Assembly (NCBI RefSeq): GCF_024713975.1
Contig: NC_091113.1
Location: 12,970,501-13,034,500, forward strand
From: Paralichthys olivaceus
Lineage: Eukaryota; Chordata; Actinopteri; Pleuronectiformes; Paralichthyidae
Direction of reading: 5' to 3'
Length of the DNA: 64,000 nucleotides
The notes under the pieces were generated by a model that did not search any database, was not told the DNA's origin, and saw only the letters and a program-made list of their open reading frames with translations. This document shows positions 25,001 to 35,677 of the stretch, in pieces; the stretch's first letter is position 1; each line of letters begins with the position of its first letter. A program made the position numbers and the translations under genes.

Positions 25001-26301
25001 CGGTACAAAGCCCTGCGACTGCCTTCGGACACGTATAGTGCACTGTCACAGTCCTGATCACCTCTCTCATACTCCCTCTGAAAAAGAAAAAGGAAACATT
25101 GAGGGTGATTTAACACAGAAACACAAGCGTGTTGCAAAGAGTTCCACTGAAACTGCAAAAAGATGATTTTAGATTTTTTTTAAATGTAGAACTCAAATTT
25201 ACGATTGGAATGAGTAGCCACATCGTGTTAAATCCTTTCTTCAACTGAGTGTCCTTTATGTGGCTCAGAATAAAAACACATTTCATGAACTCTGTTGCTT
25301 ATAGTATAATAATCAGATTAAAAAATGCATTAAAAAAAAAGCTAGCTAGTTTCTTTGGCAACGTAGATTTGAAACTAATTAACTGTAACTACAACAGATG
25401 AAAGTTGAGCCATTTGAGTAACATAAGTCAAGCAGATTCTTCCCAAATCTAATTTAGTGGCTCATAAAATCATGTCATAATTTCCCAGTGATTATATTTA
25501 TTGTCTGGGAACCACAGTTTAAATTGGTTTGCCAGTAATAGATGTATGAAAAGTCATCCAATATCCATATAATAATCTATGTAAACATCTTGTCATGTAA
25601 CTGGAGATGTCACATCAACCTCATGCCCCTTCGCCCTCACCGTTTGATAGTAGGCAGCAGCCCTGTTGACATAGAGGCCCTCCAGCAGCTCTTGAGGGAT
25701 GACAAGGGCCTCTGCCTGGGCGTAGCGTGCAACGCTTATCCCTTCCCCATACTGCTGGGTCGCCTGGCGCCAGTCCCCATCTCGATAGCAAGAATTGCCC
25801 TCGTCCAGCAAGTTACAAACCAACTGGGTCAGGAATGGCTGATGGGAGCGCGCAAAGGAGAGATTGAATAATGTAGGAGGAGTGTGGGGGAGGGTTGAAA
25901 GGGGTAAGGAAAGGGTGACATTAAGAAATAATGAGACGTAACATGATGAAAAAAGAATGGGAACAAGTGAAGCAGGAGAGAGGGAGATTGAGGATGAGAT
26001 GAAATTAGGTCAGATTCAGGATCAGCAAAATGAGCAAGAAGATGATAGAGATTATTGAACATATTGTATGTGCAGCAATGAAGGGGGTCAAATGCAAACC
26101 TCATAACTCTCAGGCTCTGGAAAAGGCAACGATGACCTGTTGACAGAATTATAAGATGGCTGTCAGTGTTGGCCATTCAGTCATGGTATCACTAGCTAAC
26201 TGTGGAGGGGCCATTAGATGTCAATACCAGAGGTTCACTTACTGGATGAAGCTCATTGCTTTCTGGATCTCCTCTCTTCGTTTCAGTCGTTCAGGATCCA
26301 T
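19076..26301 (-). CDS. zc3h7b: zinc finger CCCH-type containing 7B (3' end not found)
   Basis: Nineteen in-phase coding exons on the minus strand: 26243-26301, 26100-26136, 25641-25838, 24919-25077, 24570-24710, 24442-24484, 24108-24346, 23673-23967, 23385-23443, 23125-23224, 22751-22912, 22442-22647, 22258-22358, 21953-22134, 21235-21314, 20559-20827, 20257-20362, 19574-19682, 19076-19209. They total 893 codons. N-terminal TPR-type helices (residues about 25-190; GLYVNRAAAYYQT, ALYRKALCLRELGRLREAYEC) are followed by a Ser/Pro-rich linker. CCCH fingers follow, including C-x7-C-x5-C-x3-H in DVCRHEVRYGCQREDSCSFAH and C-x8-C-x5-C-x3-H in the 19574-19682 exon. One finger reads CTFAYCQEE, with Cys at the usual His position. 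The family binds RNA and has been linked to microRNA processing; human ZC3H7B (RoXaN) binds eIF4G partners. The last exon ends GAAAGCATG|GTGAGT, and the C2H2/CCCH tail expected after it is absent here. Confidence 0.9.
23355..23374 (+). repeat. short TG microsatellite
   Basis: TATGTGTGTGTGTGTGA run in a zc3h7b intron, close to the donor of the 23385-23443 exon. Confidence 0.7.
25860..26080. repeat. purine-rich low-complexity tract
   Basis: An A/G-biased plus strand (GGAGGAGTGTGGGGGAGGG, AGGAGAGAGGGAGATTGAGG) in zc3h7b intron 2. No coding signal. Confidence 0.5.
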
Positions 26302-27121
26302 GTCCTGAGGGTGATGATGACAGGGGTTAGCATGCAACAGCTACTCATTGCACAACATTACTAGCAGCTTTGACAGCTCCATCTGCACTATCCACACATA
26401 CGCGTGTATCCTGATTGAAAAGTGTATGTTCTGCAGCGATTAAAAACACCACTTACTACATGCAGTCGTCCCGAGACAAGCCCGGGCCTGCCACCAAAAC
26501 ACTATCAGCAATCACCGGACTTGCGTAAACAAACAGTGGGCACAGCTAACGGTGAAGCAGGCAACCGATTAGCATTAGCCACGAAAATATTTTGACCACC
26601 TAAATATTACCCTGTGATTCACGTACAAAGTGCAGATTCTTAATGACCAGGGGTGTTGCCCGTAAACTTAAAGCGTCAGCCATCACACTCACACTTTATG
26701 GGAAATGATTAGCTCACGTTAGCTTGATATGTAAGCTACCGGGTCTGCAACTAGCAATAAAACGCGACGCTATCAGCGACACGTGTAAAATAGACAGTTA
26801 GCATCGGTCCAGCTGTTGATGTCGTCAGTGGAGATGACGTTATGATACCTGACTTCACCAGAGGTTAGGATCCTTCAACTAACGCTGCTAGCTCACCCGG
26901 GCTACATGCTACAGTGCTAATCACTTCATCGTAGCTTTACAGGAGGAATGAAAAAAAGCAGTTTTAGTTCAAAATGTATGTTTTTTTTAATCTGTGTCGT
27001 TTAGTTTACACTGTGCTGCATACGGCTACATTAAATACAAACCCAGTGTTAGCCAGCAACCTGTGAAGTTAGCTAACTTCATTTTGGAGTCCAAGCTAAC
27101 GGCTAGCAGCAGGGCGACTCA

Positions 27122-27300
27122 CCGAGTGAAGTTACTGCGCTTTAGAGACGAGAGACCGCTTCACGGAGCGTCGGTGAGAAGAAGCAGATATCAGTCAATG
27201 TCCAGGCGCATGCTTGTGAGCTGGGTGTCCCTGTCATTGGTTTGTGGACGGAGCACGAGTTTCTCTGCGCTATGACTGCTGCTGGATACTGAGCAGCTAA
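27122..27300 (-). other. zc3h7b: zc3h7b 5' non-coding exon and promoter region (inferred)
   Basis: On the minus strand the sequence reads CTTCACTCG|GTGAGTCGCC, a strong splice donor at 27121/27122. It follows GC-rich sequence and could splice to the acceptor just before the start codon (CCTCAG|GACATGG, about 26304). Start-codon choice follows this: ATG at 26301, beginning MDPERLKRREEIQKAMSFIQ. The 5' end is not defined. Confidence 0.5.
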
Positions 27301-27659
27301 CGTTAGCTGGGAGCTAGCCGCTAGCTGTTGTGACCGCAACAAGTTTCCAGAGGTGTGGACGCTGGAGGGCAGCAGACACTTTGAGTCACCGCTCCGATGG
27401 GTCATTATTTATCTATTTATTTCTGAAATCATTTCTACCTGATGTGCTGTTCTCTCTAATTCTCCACTTCTGGAAAAAAAAAAAAAATTTAATTGTACAC
27501 ATGCAAAAGTTCAAAATGTTCGTTTCAGAAAAAAACGTGAAATCTAAGTAAAAACCAGCATTTGCTGTAAATTAGCACAAAGCACACTGAAGTGTACTGA
27601 AGTACCTGAAAATATACTGTGCCGCCAAAGTATCATAGAAGTACCACAAGTGTCCCACT

Positions 27660-28200
27660 ACACACTTTTGACTCAATCAATCAATCAACCAATCAACCAA
27701 TCAATCGACCTTTTGTTTTTTAACACCTTATTCCTACAACACCTTTCATCCGGGTTTGTGCAGGGATGAAGGAGAGGTGGAGGTGAGATGATAGATGGAT
27801 GAAGGAAAGATGAAGAAGGGAGGAAGGAGATATGGAGAAGAGATGAACAAGGTGTGATGGGATAAAGGAATGGGGCAGGGAATGAAGGAATGAGGGAGAG
27901 ATAGAAATTACTCTGATAATTATAAAAATAATAATAACAATAATCATCATCATCATATATTTTAGAAATATAAAAAATGAGTGGTCTCAAATTACAGACG
28001 TGATTTTTTTGAACAAAATAAATAAATCATCAATATCTTGTGGTTGAAAATAATCATCAAGTTTTATAAAACGTGGTTCATCGTTGCACTGCGAGTCCAG
28101 AGAAAATCCATCTTCCTCTGTTATGAATGAAACGTTCAGAGCATGACGGGTCCAGACAGTGACAGCAGGTGGCGGTAGCTCCGCTGTGGATCACTTGTGG
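27660..28200. other. zc3h7b-rangap1 head-to-head spacer
   Basis: Spacer between divergent genes. It has a small AATC/AACC tandem patch (27675-27710), then a purine-rich plus strand (27765-27905, GGATGAAGG-type repeats) and ATAATA repeats (27918-27960). No gene recognised. Confidence 0.5.
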
Positions 28201-28325
28201 CTGATGGAAACACGATAGACGAAGAAGAAGCTGCGACAGCACGATGACGTCACGCGGTGTAGTAACCGGCGCGGAAGAAGAAGCGGCGTGAGTTCAGCGT
28301 TTCACCGGGAAAAGAGTGTTTGTGG
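28201..28325 (+). promoter_or_regulatory. rangap1: rangap1 promoter with CRE and non-coding first exon
   Basis: A full CRE palindrome TGACGTCA lies at 28245-28252 in a CpG-containing stretch. It is followed by a likely non-coding exon ending AAGAGTGTTTGTG|GTGAGT at about 28325. The next acceptor is TCTATTACAG at 28624, nine bases before the start codon. Confidence 0.55.
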
Positions 28326-28632
28326 TGAGTTGTCAGAGTAAGTTAAACCTTTCTGTCTCGTAACAAGAGCGGAATGATCAAGACACACGATCATTAACCT
28401 GATAAAGACCAGACTCACACTTATATCTGGGTTATTTTAACTTATTTTACGTTGCGAACTACTGCTACAAGCTAGCACTGGTGAAGCTAGACAGCTAACC
28501 TGAGTGCTGCTTATTGTTACACTGTCACTAAACAGAATGTGGCCATTTCCGGTATAATCAGGGGTTGAAATGTTCTATCTGTTGGTTTATATGTGTAGTA
28601 AAACACTTCTGTGTGTCTATTACAGAGTCATA

Positions 28633-31600
28633 ATGGCCTCAGATGACATTGCACAGCTGGCTGATGCTCTCTCCAAGACCCACGTCGGTGATGGAGAGTT
28701 GAGCTACAAAGGCCTGGGACTGAAGCTGGACAACGCAGAGTCAGGTGAGAGTGTTAGGCTAAGTTTTGTGGTCACCGTAGACGACAATGGGCTGGATCCA
28801 GTTCTGTGTTCACACCTGATAACCTGTTCTGTGTGTGTGCGCAGTGGAGGAGCTGGTCCGTGAGATAGAGCAGTACCAGGGTCTGAGAGCTCTCCGCCTG
28901 GAGGGGAACACATTCGGCGTGGAGGCGGCTCGAGCCATCGCCAAGGCTCTGGAGAGCAAAGACCTGCTCCAGGTATTCTTTAGTTCAAGATCTCCAATCC
29001 CAGTTAACCAGAAGGGAGAGCACACACTTAGGCTTTACTCGGCCAAGTAGCGCAAGACCAGGGGAGGTGTCCTCTTCATCCATCTGTCCACCTTTCCATC
29101 CACTATCTACACTGCTTATCCTCTAGGGTGGGAGCCAATCCTGGCACTATTTCTGACACATAAGGAACATTTAATGTGTTCTAATGGTAGCAGTATTTAA
29201 AAACAATAACAATACATTCACATTGATTTAGAAGTAACCAAACAAGAACTTTGCATAAATAACACAATAAATGTATGTTATTATGTCCATGAGGATAAGC
29301 ATTTGTGCCAACTGAAATTCTCATTTCTGTTGCAAACTGTGTCTTTCAGAGATGCTACTGGAGCGACATGTTCACTGGAAGGCTGCGCTCTGAAATCCCA
29401 ACCGCTCTGGTGAGAATTTGAGCTGCTGGTTGATGCAGTTCATTGGGTTTTCAGCATGTGTTTCGTGATACTTGTTTTATCGTCAGCTTCACATGTTCTC
29501 TGTTGTGTTCTCCTCAGAGGTCACTCGGCAGTGCATTAATGAGCGCAGGGGCCAGGCTGACTGAGTTGGACCTCAGTGACAACGCTTTTGGGCCGGACGG
29601 CGTGAAGGGAATCGAACAGCTGCTGAAGAGCCCTTCCTGCCACACCCTGAGAGAGCTGAGGCTCAACAACTGTGGCATGGGGATCGGAGGGGGAAAGGTG
29701 AGTCACAGATGTCATGCTGTCATTCACTTTAAAAAGGAATCTGCAAATAGCACCTTTCTGTAAATGGTCCATATTTAAAATAAATCACTGCAGACATTTT
29801 CCATCATGCAGTTAGTAACTATGGTGCATGCTTTGTGTAGATCTTGGCTGAAGCTCTGATCAACTGCCATAGACAATCATCCGCCCACGGATCTCAGTTT
29901 AAACTGAGAGTATTCATCGCTGGCAGGAATCGCCTGGAGAATGAAGGAGCCAGTGCCCTGGCCAAAGCCTTTCAGGTACAAAACACATGCCCTCAAACTC
30001 ATTAGCAGGTCTGGTAATACATGCTGCTTTCAGACATGTGTGAAAACCAAAATATCTGTGTCAGTTGCTACGAACATTTTCTGGAACCTTTCCTGAGAAG
30101 CCATACACATAGAAGATGCAGATGAAGATGTGAACTTGGAAAGAAAACGAGATTTTGGTGATAAGGGTCAATGCCAGTGTTTATGTGCTGAAAAACTCAG
30201 AGCTTTCCACATTATTTTAAAATATCTGGATTTCAAATGGAAGTCTTCCTAAGCCTTAAACTTCTCTCTGTTTTTCCATGTAAGCTGATGGGCAGCCTGG
30301 AGGAAGTCCACATGCCCCAGAATGGCATCAACCATACAGGTGTGATGGCATTAGCTTCAGCCATGCGACACAACCCAGAGCTCCGTGTCCTCAACTTCAA
30401 TGACAACACCTTCACCAAGAGGGGGACACTAGCCATGGTCCAGGTAAGGCCTGTTTACCTTCAGACCTTCCCCTTAAGAAGAATAGGTATGTGTCTTAAC
30501 CTGTGTCTGTACATTGGTTTTCTCCTGGTGCCTCTTCAGGCTCTGAGGTATCTGAGGAATGTCCAGGTCATCAACTTTGGCGACTGTCTGGTTCGCTCTG
30601 AAGGAGCCATCGCCCTCGCTGCAGTCTTGAGAGAGGGACTGCCGATCCTCAGGGTGAGTTCACCATCAAAGTTCAGCGTTTTATGTTTCCCTGTTTCCTC
30701 TCTTTTATTTTGGTCTCGTACGTGCAATTTCTTCAGGAGGTGAACTTGTCATTCGGTGAGATCACAGAAGCGGCGGCGCTGGTGGTGGCTCAGGCTGTCA
30801 TGGACAAACCTTACATGGAGAAAGTGGATCTGAACGGTAAGTACTTAGACGGTGGAATCTGGTATCTTGAACACTTGAATATGGACATTTCTTTGTTCTC
30901 AAAAAAAAAAGTTCTATTAATAATGTATAAAAAGACTAATTCATTGCTTGTATATATAGTTCTTTTTATATTTAGCTTATATAAAGGTAAGAGTCATAAA
31001 GATTGAAACTACTGTGAACATGACTGTCACAGGTAACTGTCTGGGAGAGGAAGGCTGTGAGGCTTTGAGAGAGACTATGGAGAACATGGACAAAGTCGAC
31101 ATGCTGGCATCACTCAGGTTAGTGTGTGTGAGTGTGTGTGTGAGTGTGTGTGTGTGTGTGTGTGAGTGAGTGAGTGAGTGAGTGAGTGAGTGCGTGCGTG
31201 CTTTTCCTGCACTACTATGTGCAATCAGCATTAACAGCGAGATTAAGATTTTGCCCATTTGAATTCACTGCAGCGACGATGAGGGAGAACCTGATGACGA
31301 GGATGATGAAGATGATGAGGATGATGAAGTGAGTGACGACTCTAATGAAGACAATGAAGACGATGAGGAAATTGTCAAGGAAAATGGAGTGTCCAGAAAA
31401 GACAAGAGTCCTGCAAAACTTCACAGCCCAGTAAGATACATAAAACACACAAACATATTTTTGTACTTGTGTATTTAGACAGTTGACACCAGGGTCTGAA
31501 GTGATCTTTTTGACTCCCTGCAAAGATGGTATATGAAGAACAAATCCACCTACCAAGCTTTTTAACTGTTTTTTGTCACGTATCACGACTTGTTTCAGAA

Positions 31601-33650
31601 CACTGAGGTAATATGTTGAATACAAACTTAGAGAACGACACAAATTTGATGTAAAATATATTCATATGTAAAGATGGACGATATGACAGCAGCCTAAAAG
31701 TGAAAACAAAACATTTTGATTGCCCCCTGGTGGCTGGCTGCAGTGAAGGTCAGATCCATTACCTCCTTCATGTTAGTTAATGGTAACCATAAATTGCATT
31801 TTAAATACCACAAAGATTTATTATAAGATCATTTGAGGTGGTTCTCATCTCACTGATGTATGTTCAAATGTTTCTGATAAGTTTGGTCTGAATGAGTTAT
31901 TTGATGCTATGAAAACAGCATGAAAAGTGATTGACAGCTTGGACTGATTCTCTATTGGTATCAGTGGGACCTCACTGCTGCAGTATAGTCTCACAGTCAT
32001 ATTCACACTGAGGTTTTGTTTTACAGCTACAAATGGCACAATGTGCTGTATGTTCAACCACTTCATTGACCAACTCTGATTTACACTTTGCTCCCCGACA
32101 GGCAGAGATCACGTCTTTCCTCAGCTGCCCCTCTGTTGAGGAGCTTCTTCGGCTTGGAGAGATGAGGACAAACCTGATGCAACAGGTGGGAATTTAAAAT
32201 ATATAAAAGAAAAGATGGTTGTTTGCAGACAGTGGATGTAATGTGATGCTGACAGTCTTCTCCTTTCACACCAGATTGATGTATCTGACCCACATGAGGC
32301 TGCTGATGTCCTTCTGAAAATTGCTTCTTTGTACAACGAGGAACCAGAGACCAAGACAGCAGTTTTAGAGACTATCGGTGAATATAATGCCACTGTTGCT
32401 TTGTCATTGGTTCATGTACGGATGTGGTGTTGAAGGATCCAGATGAGAGTTAGTTCCTGTGCCATTTAACCAACCTAACATCGCTTTTGTCCCACAGATG
32501 ACGTGTTGAAAAACCTCCTCTGTGGTTCAGACATCCAGTCATACTGCTTCCTCTCCACACTGCTGGTGATGATGGGACTCCTGAAGGTAAAGTGCTGCTG
32601 CAGGACAACCAGCTCTTCTTCTTCTTCCAATTTCTTTTACTACTTCTTTTACTACTTCTTTTACTCTTTTACTTCCACTCACAATTTTTTACCCTGGTAT
32701 GTAAGTTTTACCTTTTCTGTCTGCGGATGACCAACGGTGCCTGCTGGATTTAGGTTTGACTCCTTTCTATCACTGTTTGCTGCATTCATCTGTCAGTAAA
32801 TGCTCACTTTCACTCTTTTGTCCTGTGTTTCAGGGAGAGGGGAAGATAAAAAAGGTGTCGCTGGTCCCAGGCCAGCTGTTGTGTTTGGAGCACGCGGTCC
32901 AGCAGCACTACTTCTCCCAGCATCATGCCCTGCTGCTGAACAACTTCATGTCCAAGTAAGACACTATTCCTCCTCTAAATGTGTTTTTTTAGGCTGTAAA
33001 CTAAATCATGTGACTGTTATTGATTAATTTATGGATTGAACAAGGCTCATGACGCCACCTAGTGTTTCAAACAGTCTAGGAACTGCTGATGTTTAGGACG
33101 TCTCTATGTCAGGTCCGCTCATGAGTGGAAAGCCGAGCTCAAATCAATCGTCCTTTTTAAATCTATAATGAAACTACATCCGTAACCAGCACAATATCTA
33201 CCATTCAGAGACGTCCACCTTCCTCTCCTGCCCCTTGGCTGAATCACACACAGGGAGAGACTCTTCACCAAAAAACCTAGTTTTACACCACAAGTTTTAC
33301 AATATCAATGTAAGACTTCATAATCCAATATTAAAACACAGTATTATGAAGACTCACAAACCATTTTTACCTCAAGAACATAATCTTAAAAATGCATCAA
33401 GAGAATTCTTTCACATTTGGCACAAAACATGTTTCTGGCCTGTGGAACATGATGTCTCAAGTCTGCCTTTATGGAATGTATTCAGGGACATTTGAAAGCT
33501 CTGAAACTGCACAACCACAGGGGGGGGGTAATTCTTTCTCTTTTTTTGTTTGTGTGAATCTGCAGGAATAGTGATGCTCTTAAGTCCTGCAGTGCTGCCA
33601 GAGAGAGGCTGAGCTCTGCCCTGGAGAAGAGGTGCCACGACCAACACTGA
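28633..33650 (+). CDS. rangap1: Ran GTPase-activating protein 1
   Basis: Fifteen exons: 28633-28744, 28845-28972, 29350-29409, 29518-29697, 29841-29975, 30285-30443, 30540-30653, 30737-30836, 31033-31117, 31274-31430, 32102-32185, 32275-32377, 32498-32586, 32834-32955, 33566-33650. They total 1713 nt and 570 aa, all phases matching. Residues about 1-355 are ribonuclease-inhibitor-type leucine-rich repeats ([35 protein letters not shown]). Residues about 358-400 are a strongly acidic D/E tract. Residues 410-570 form the vertebrate C-terminal domain. RanGAP1 stimulates GTP hydrolysis by Ran on the cytoplasmic side of nuclear pores. The SUMO acceptor motif is visible as LLKGE with Lys502, at the same place as the human LKSE site that tethers RanGAP1 to RanBP2. 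The start [13 protein letters not shown] matches the family N-terminus. Confidence 0.96.
31119..31200 (+). repeat. compound TG / GAGT microsatellite next to a splice donor
   Basis: It begins directly after the rangap1 exon 9 donor (CTCAG|GTTAGT). It consists of GTGTGTGA, then a TG run, seven GAGT units and GCGT units. It contains nine GTGAGT hexamers. Confidence 0.95.
31667..31975 (+). mobile_element. hAT-like MITE family A, partial copy
   Basis: Starts gtaaagatggacgatatgac, then ccctggtggctggctgcag, and ends with a ttgatgctatgaaaacagc - gtgattgacagct stretch. The same order of blocks occurs in the complete copy at 44155-44553. It lies in a rangap1 intron. The right end is lost. Confidence 0.7.
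32615..32690 (+). repeat. pyrimidine-rich tandem repeat
   Basis: CTTCTTCTTCTTCC, then about four copies of CTTTTACTACTT. Lies in the rangap1 intron after the exon that carries the SUMO lysine. Confidence 0.75.
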
Positions 33651-33676
33651 TCCCAGCAATCATTCACTTCCACCTG

Positions 33677-33678
<2 letters not shown>

Positions 33679-33754
<76 letters not shown>

Positions 33755-33767
33755 GCGCACACACACC
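33679..33767 (+). repeat. CA microsatellite in rangap1 3'UTR
   Basis: About 40 AC units starting 29 bases after the rangap1 stop codon, ending in CGCGCG and CACAC variants. It would be transcribed in the 3'UTR. Confidence 0.95.
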
Positions 33768-33953
33768 TGACATCATTGTTTTCATCAACAGAACCCACAG
33801 GGATGCTTTGCACTTGAACAAGGGACTCTGATAACCACTGATCTTCTTTGTATATGTTATGATGGCCTTACATACACTGTTCGAAATCTCATCCTTTTTA
33901 TTTTTCTACTTAAGTTTGGGACTTATATTTTTCTAGAAAATGTAGAAACAAAT

Positions 33954-33959
33954 AATAAA
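33954..33959 (+). terminator. rangap1: rangap1 polyadenylation signal
   Basis: AATAAA about 300 bases after the stop codon, preceded by an A/T-rich stretch. It is the first canonical signal downstream of the stop. Confidence 0.6.
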
Positions 33960-34544
33960 AATATAGACAACACATCAGTTAACCGTGGGGTTTGATGTGT
34001 TAAAAAGTGATCTTAACCATGAGTGGAGCTAACGTTAGCCTATGTCAGTCCAGCACTTTGTGAAACATTGTTTTGCATTAAGTTGCATATAGTTTCAAAA
34101 GTCACAATCAAACAACAACATAAAGCATCTATTTAAGCTTTTTAAATGTCTGTTGGGATAAGCACAGCTACAGATTTACCCTTAAATCTGCACCTCGCTG
34201 ATATTTCTCACACTGAAAATGTGCTGAGACACAAATGTTAAGGACAAGACAACCACAATGCGTAATCTAAACAATTTAGTCGGCAATAAAGAGCTGACTT
34301 TGCTGTCTTGTTTTAGTGATGCGCTGCTTTTCACGCTCTACTGTTTATTGTCTTCTTCTTGTCGTTGCTTATTTGAAAAATTCCATGTTGAGGTGAAAGA
34401 AGAACTTTTCGGACACTGTGTCCAATCACAATCACCACTCTGCTGCTCACAAGGTCCAGTCAAGTCCGAGCACTGTGATGTGTGCATCAGACTGTAATGA
34501 GGAATGGGCAGCACCACATACTCGCCCGTGAACCTGAACACACA

Positions 34545-34571
34545 GTGTGTGTGTGTGTGTGTGTGTGTGTA
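34545..34571 (+). repeat. TG microsatellite
   Basis: About 13 GT units between rangap1 and chadl. Confidence 0.9.
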
Positions 34572-34964
34572 TCGCCCTGCACTGAGTACAGTCATAACAC
34601 TGAAGAGCTCCGGGGACCAGTTTTTTACCTGATATCTTTTCGTCTTATTGCAAAATCATGCTCTTGTATAACTTTGCTGCACACACTGAGTTGTCTTACC
34701 TCATATAGCTGTTTATGTCTTAGTGATGTGATGGGAGCATTTAAGGGAAGTAGGAGGAAAATGGAATAGACTTTATGGCATTTAGATAATCTTCTGAATA
34801 ACATTCGACCGTGTGTGGATTGCATTTATATTATGTTGACCTGCTATGTTGTTACATTGAATGCTCTGTCTTAAATATAACAAATCTAACAAGCCTGACT
34901 CCTTGTCCATGTATGGGTATATACATGCATATATACCTGGGACTGCTACTGTACATTATTACCT

Positions 34965-35105
34965 CTGCCAAGGAGGTGATGTTTTTATTGTTATTTAGCA
35001 TGAAAACTACCAGATGTTTTAGCACGAACCTGGTGGAAGAAAGTGTAATGGGTCAGGAAAGAATTCATTCAATTTTAATGTGAATCTGGTTCAGGTTCAA
35101 CCTTC
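34965..35105 (+). repeat. dispersed repeat family B, sense copy
   Basis: Begins cctctgccaaggaggtgatg and continues through tttagcatgaaaactaccag to ttcaggttcaacc. This is the most complete left half of the family in the window. Confidence 0.65.
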
Positions 35106-35677
35106 TCACTGATTGCTCAGACAATGAAAGGATCTTGATTGGAAAAACACGGGCTTTATTAGAGGACTGATATTTATGAGTGTTCGCAATTTGGTGCAGC
35201 TCTAAATAAAAATCTGGATCCAGTGAATTTAAAATGTGGCTTCATAAGGAAACTGTGGCGCCAGGGCAGAGGAATTAGCTCTACGGTCTCACAGTGAGTT
35301 CTCAAGGAAACTTAACTAATGTGACTTGTGCTCAGTAAGATAATCAGTGGTGAGGATAATTTTGTAAATATTGGACACGGAATATTCGGCTAGAGTTGTG
35401 TATAGAAGCTGTAGAAGAAATACGTTTATAGGGAGATTTAACTGGTGTCACATTGAGGTGAAAGAGCAAAATGACTTAATTTTGAAGGAGCTCACTGCAG
35501 AGGTGGGAGCTGGAGGTGTGTGGGTGGGTGGGGATCTTCTCAGTGAATGAAGGGATAAGCTGAGTTTGTTTTGGATGGGGGGACAGACGGGGGGGAAGAG
35601 CTGCAGAGGGAGCACAGACCGTGAGAGAGTCAGCGGCCAGTGAGCGACCTGCAGCTGGACGGAGCCACGGCGCAACC

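Larger units (their letters stand above)
33960..35600. other. rangap1-chadl intergenic spacer
   Basis: Holds a TG microsatellite (34545-34571) and a family B repeat (34965-35105). Overlapping short open frames on both strands show no family similarity. Confidence 0.5.

Noticed and set aside
31119-31200. Possible CRISPR-like short repeat array
   Set aside because: Simple microsatellite without spacers; vertebrate DNA.
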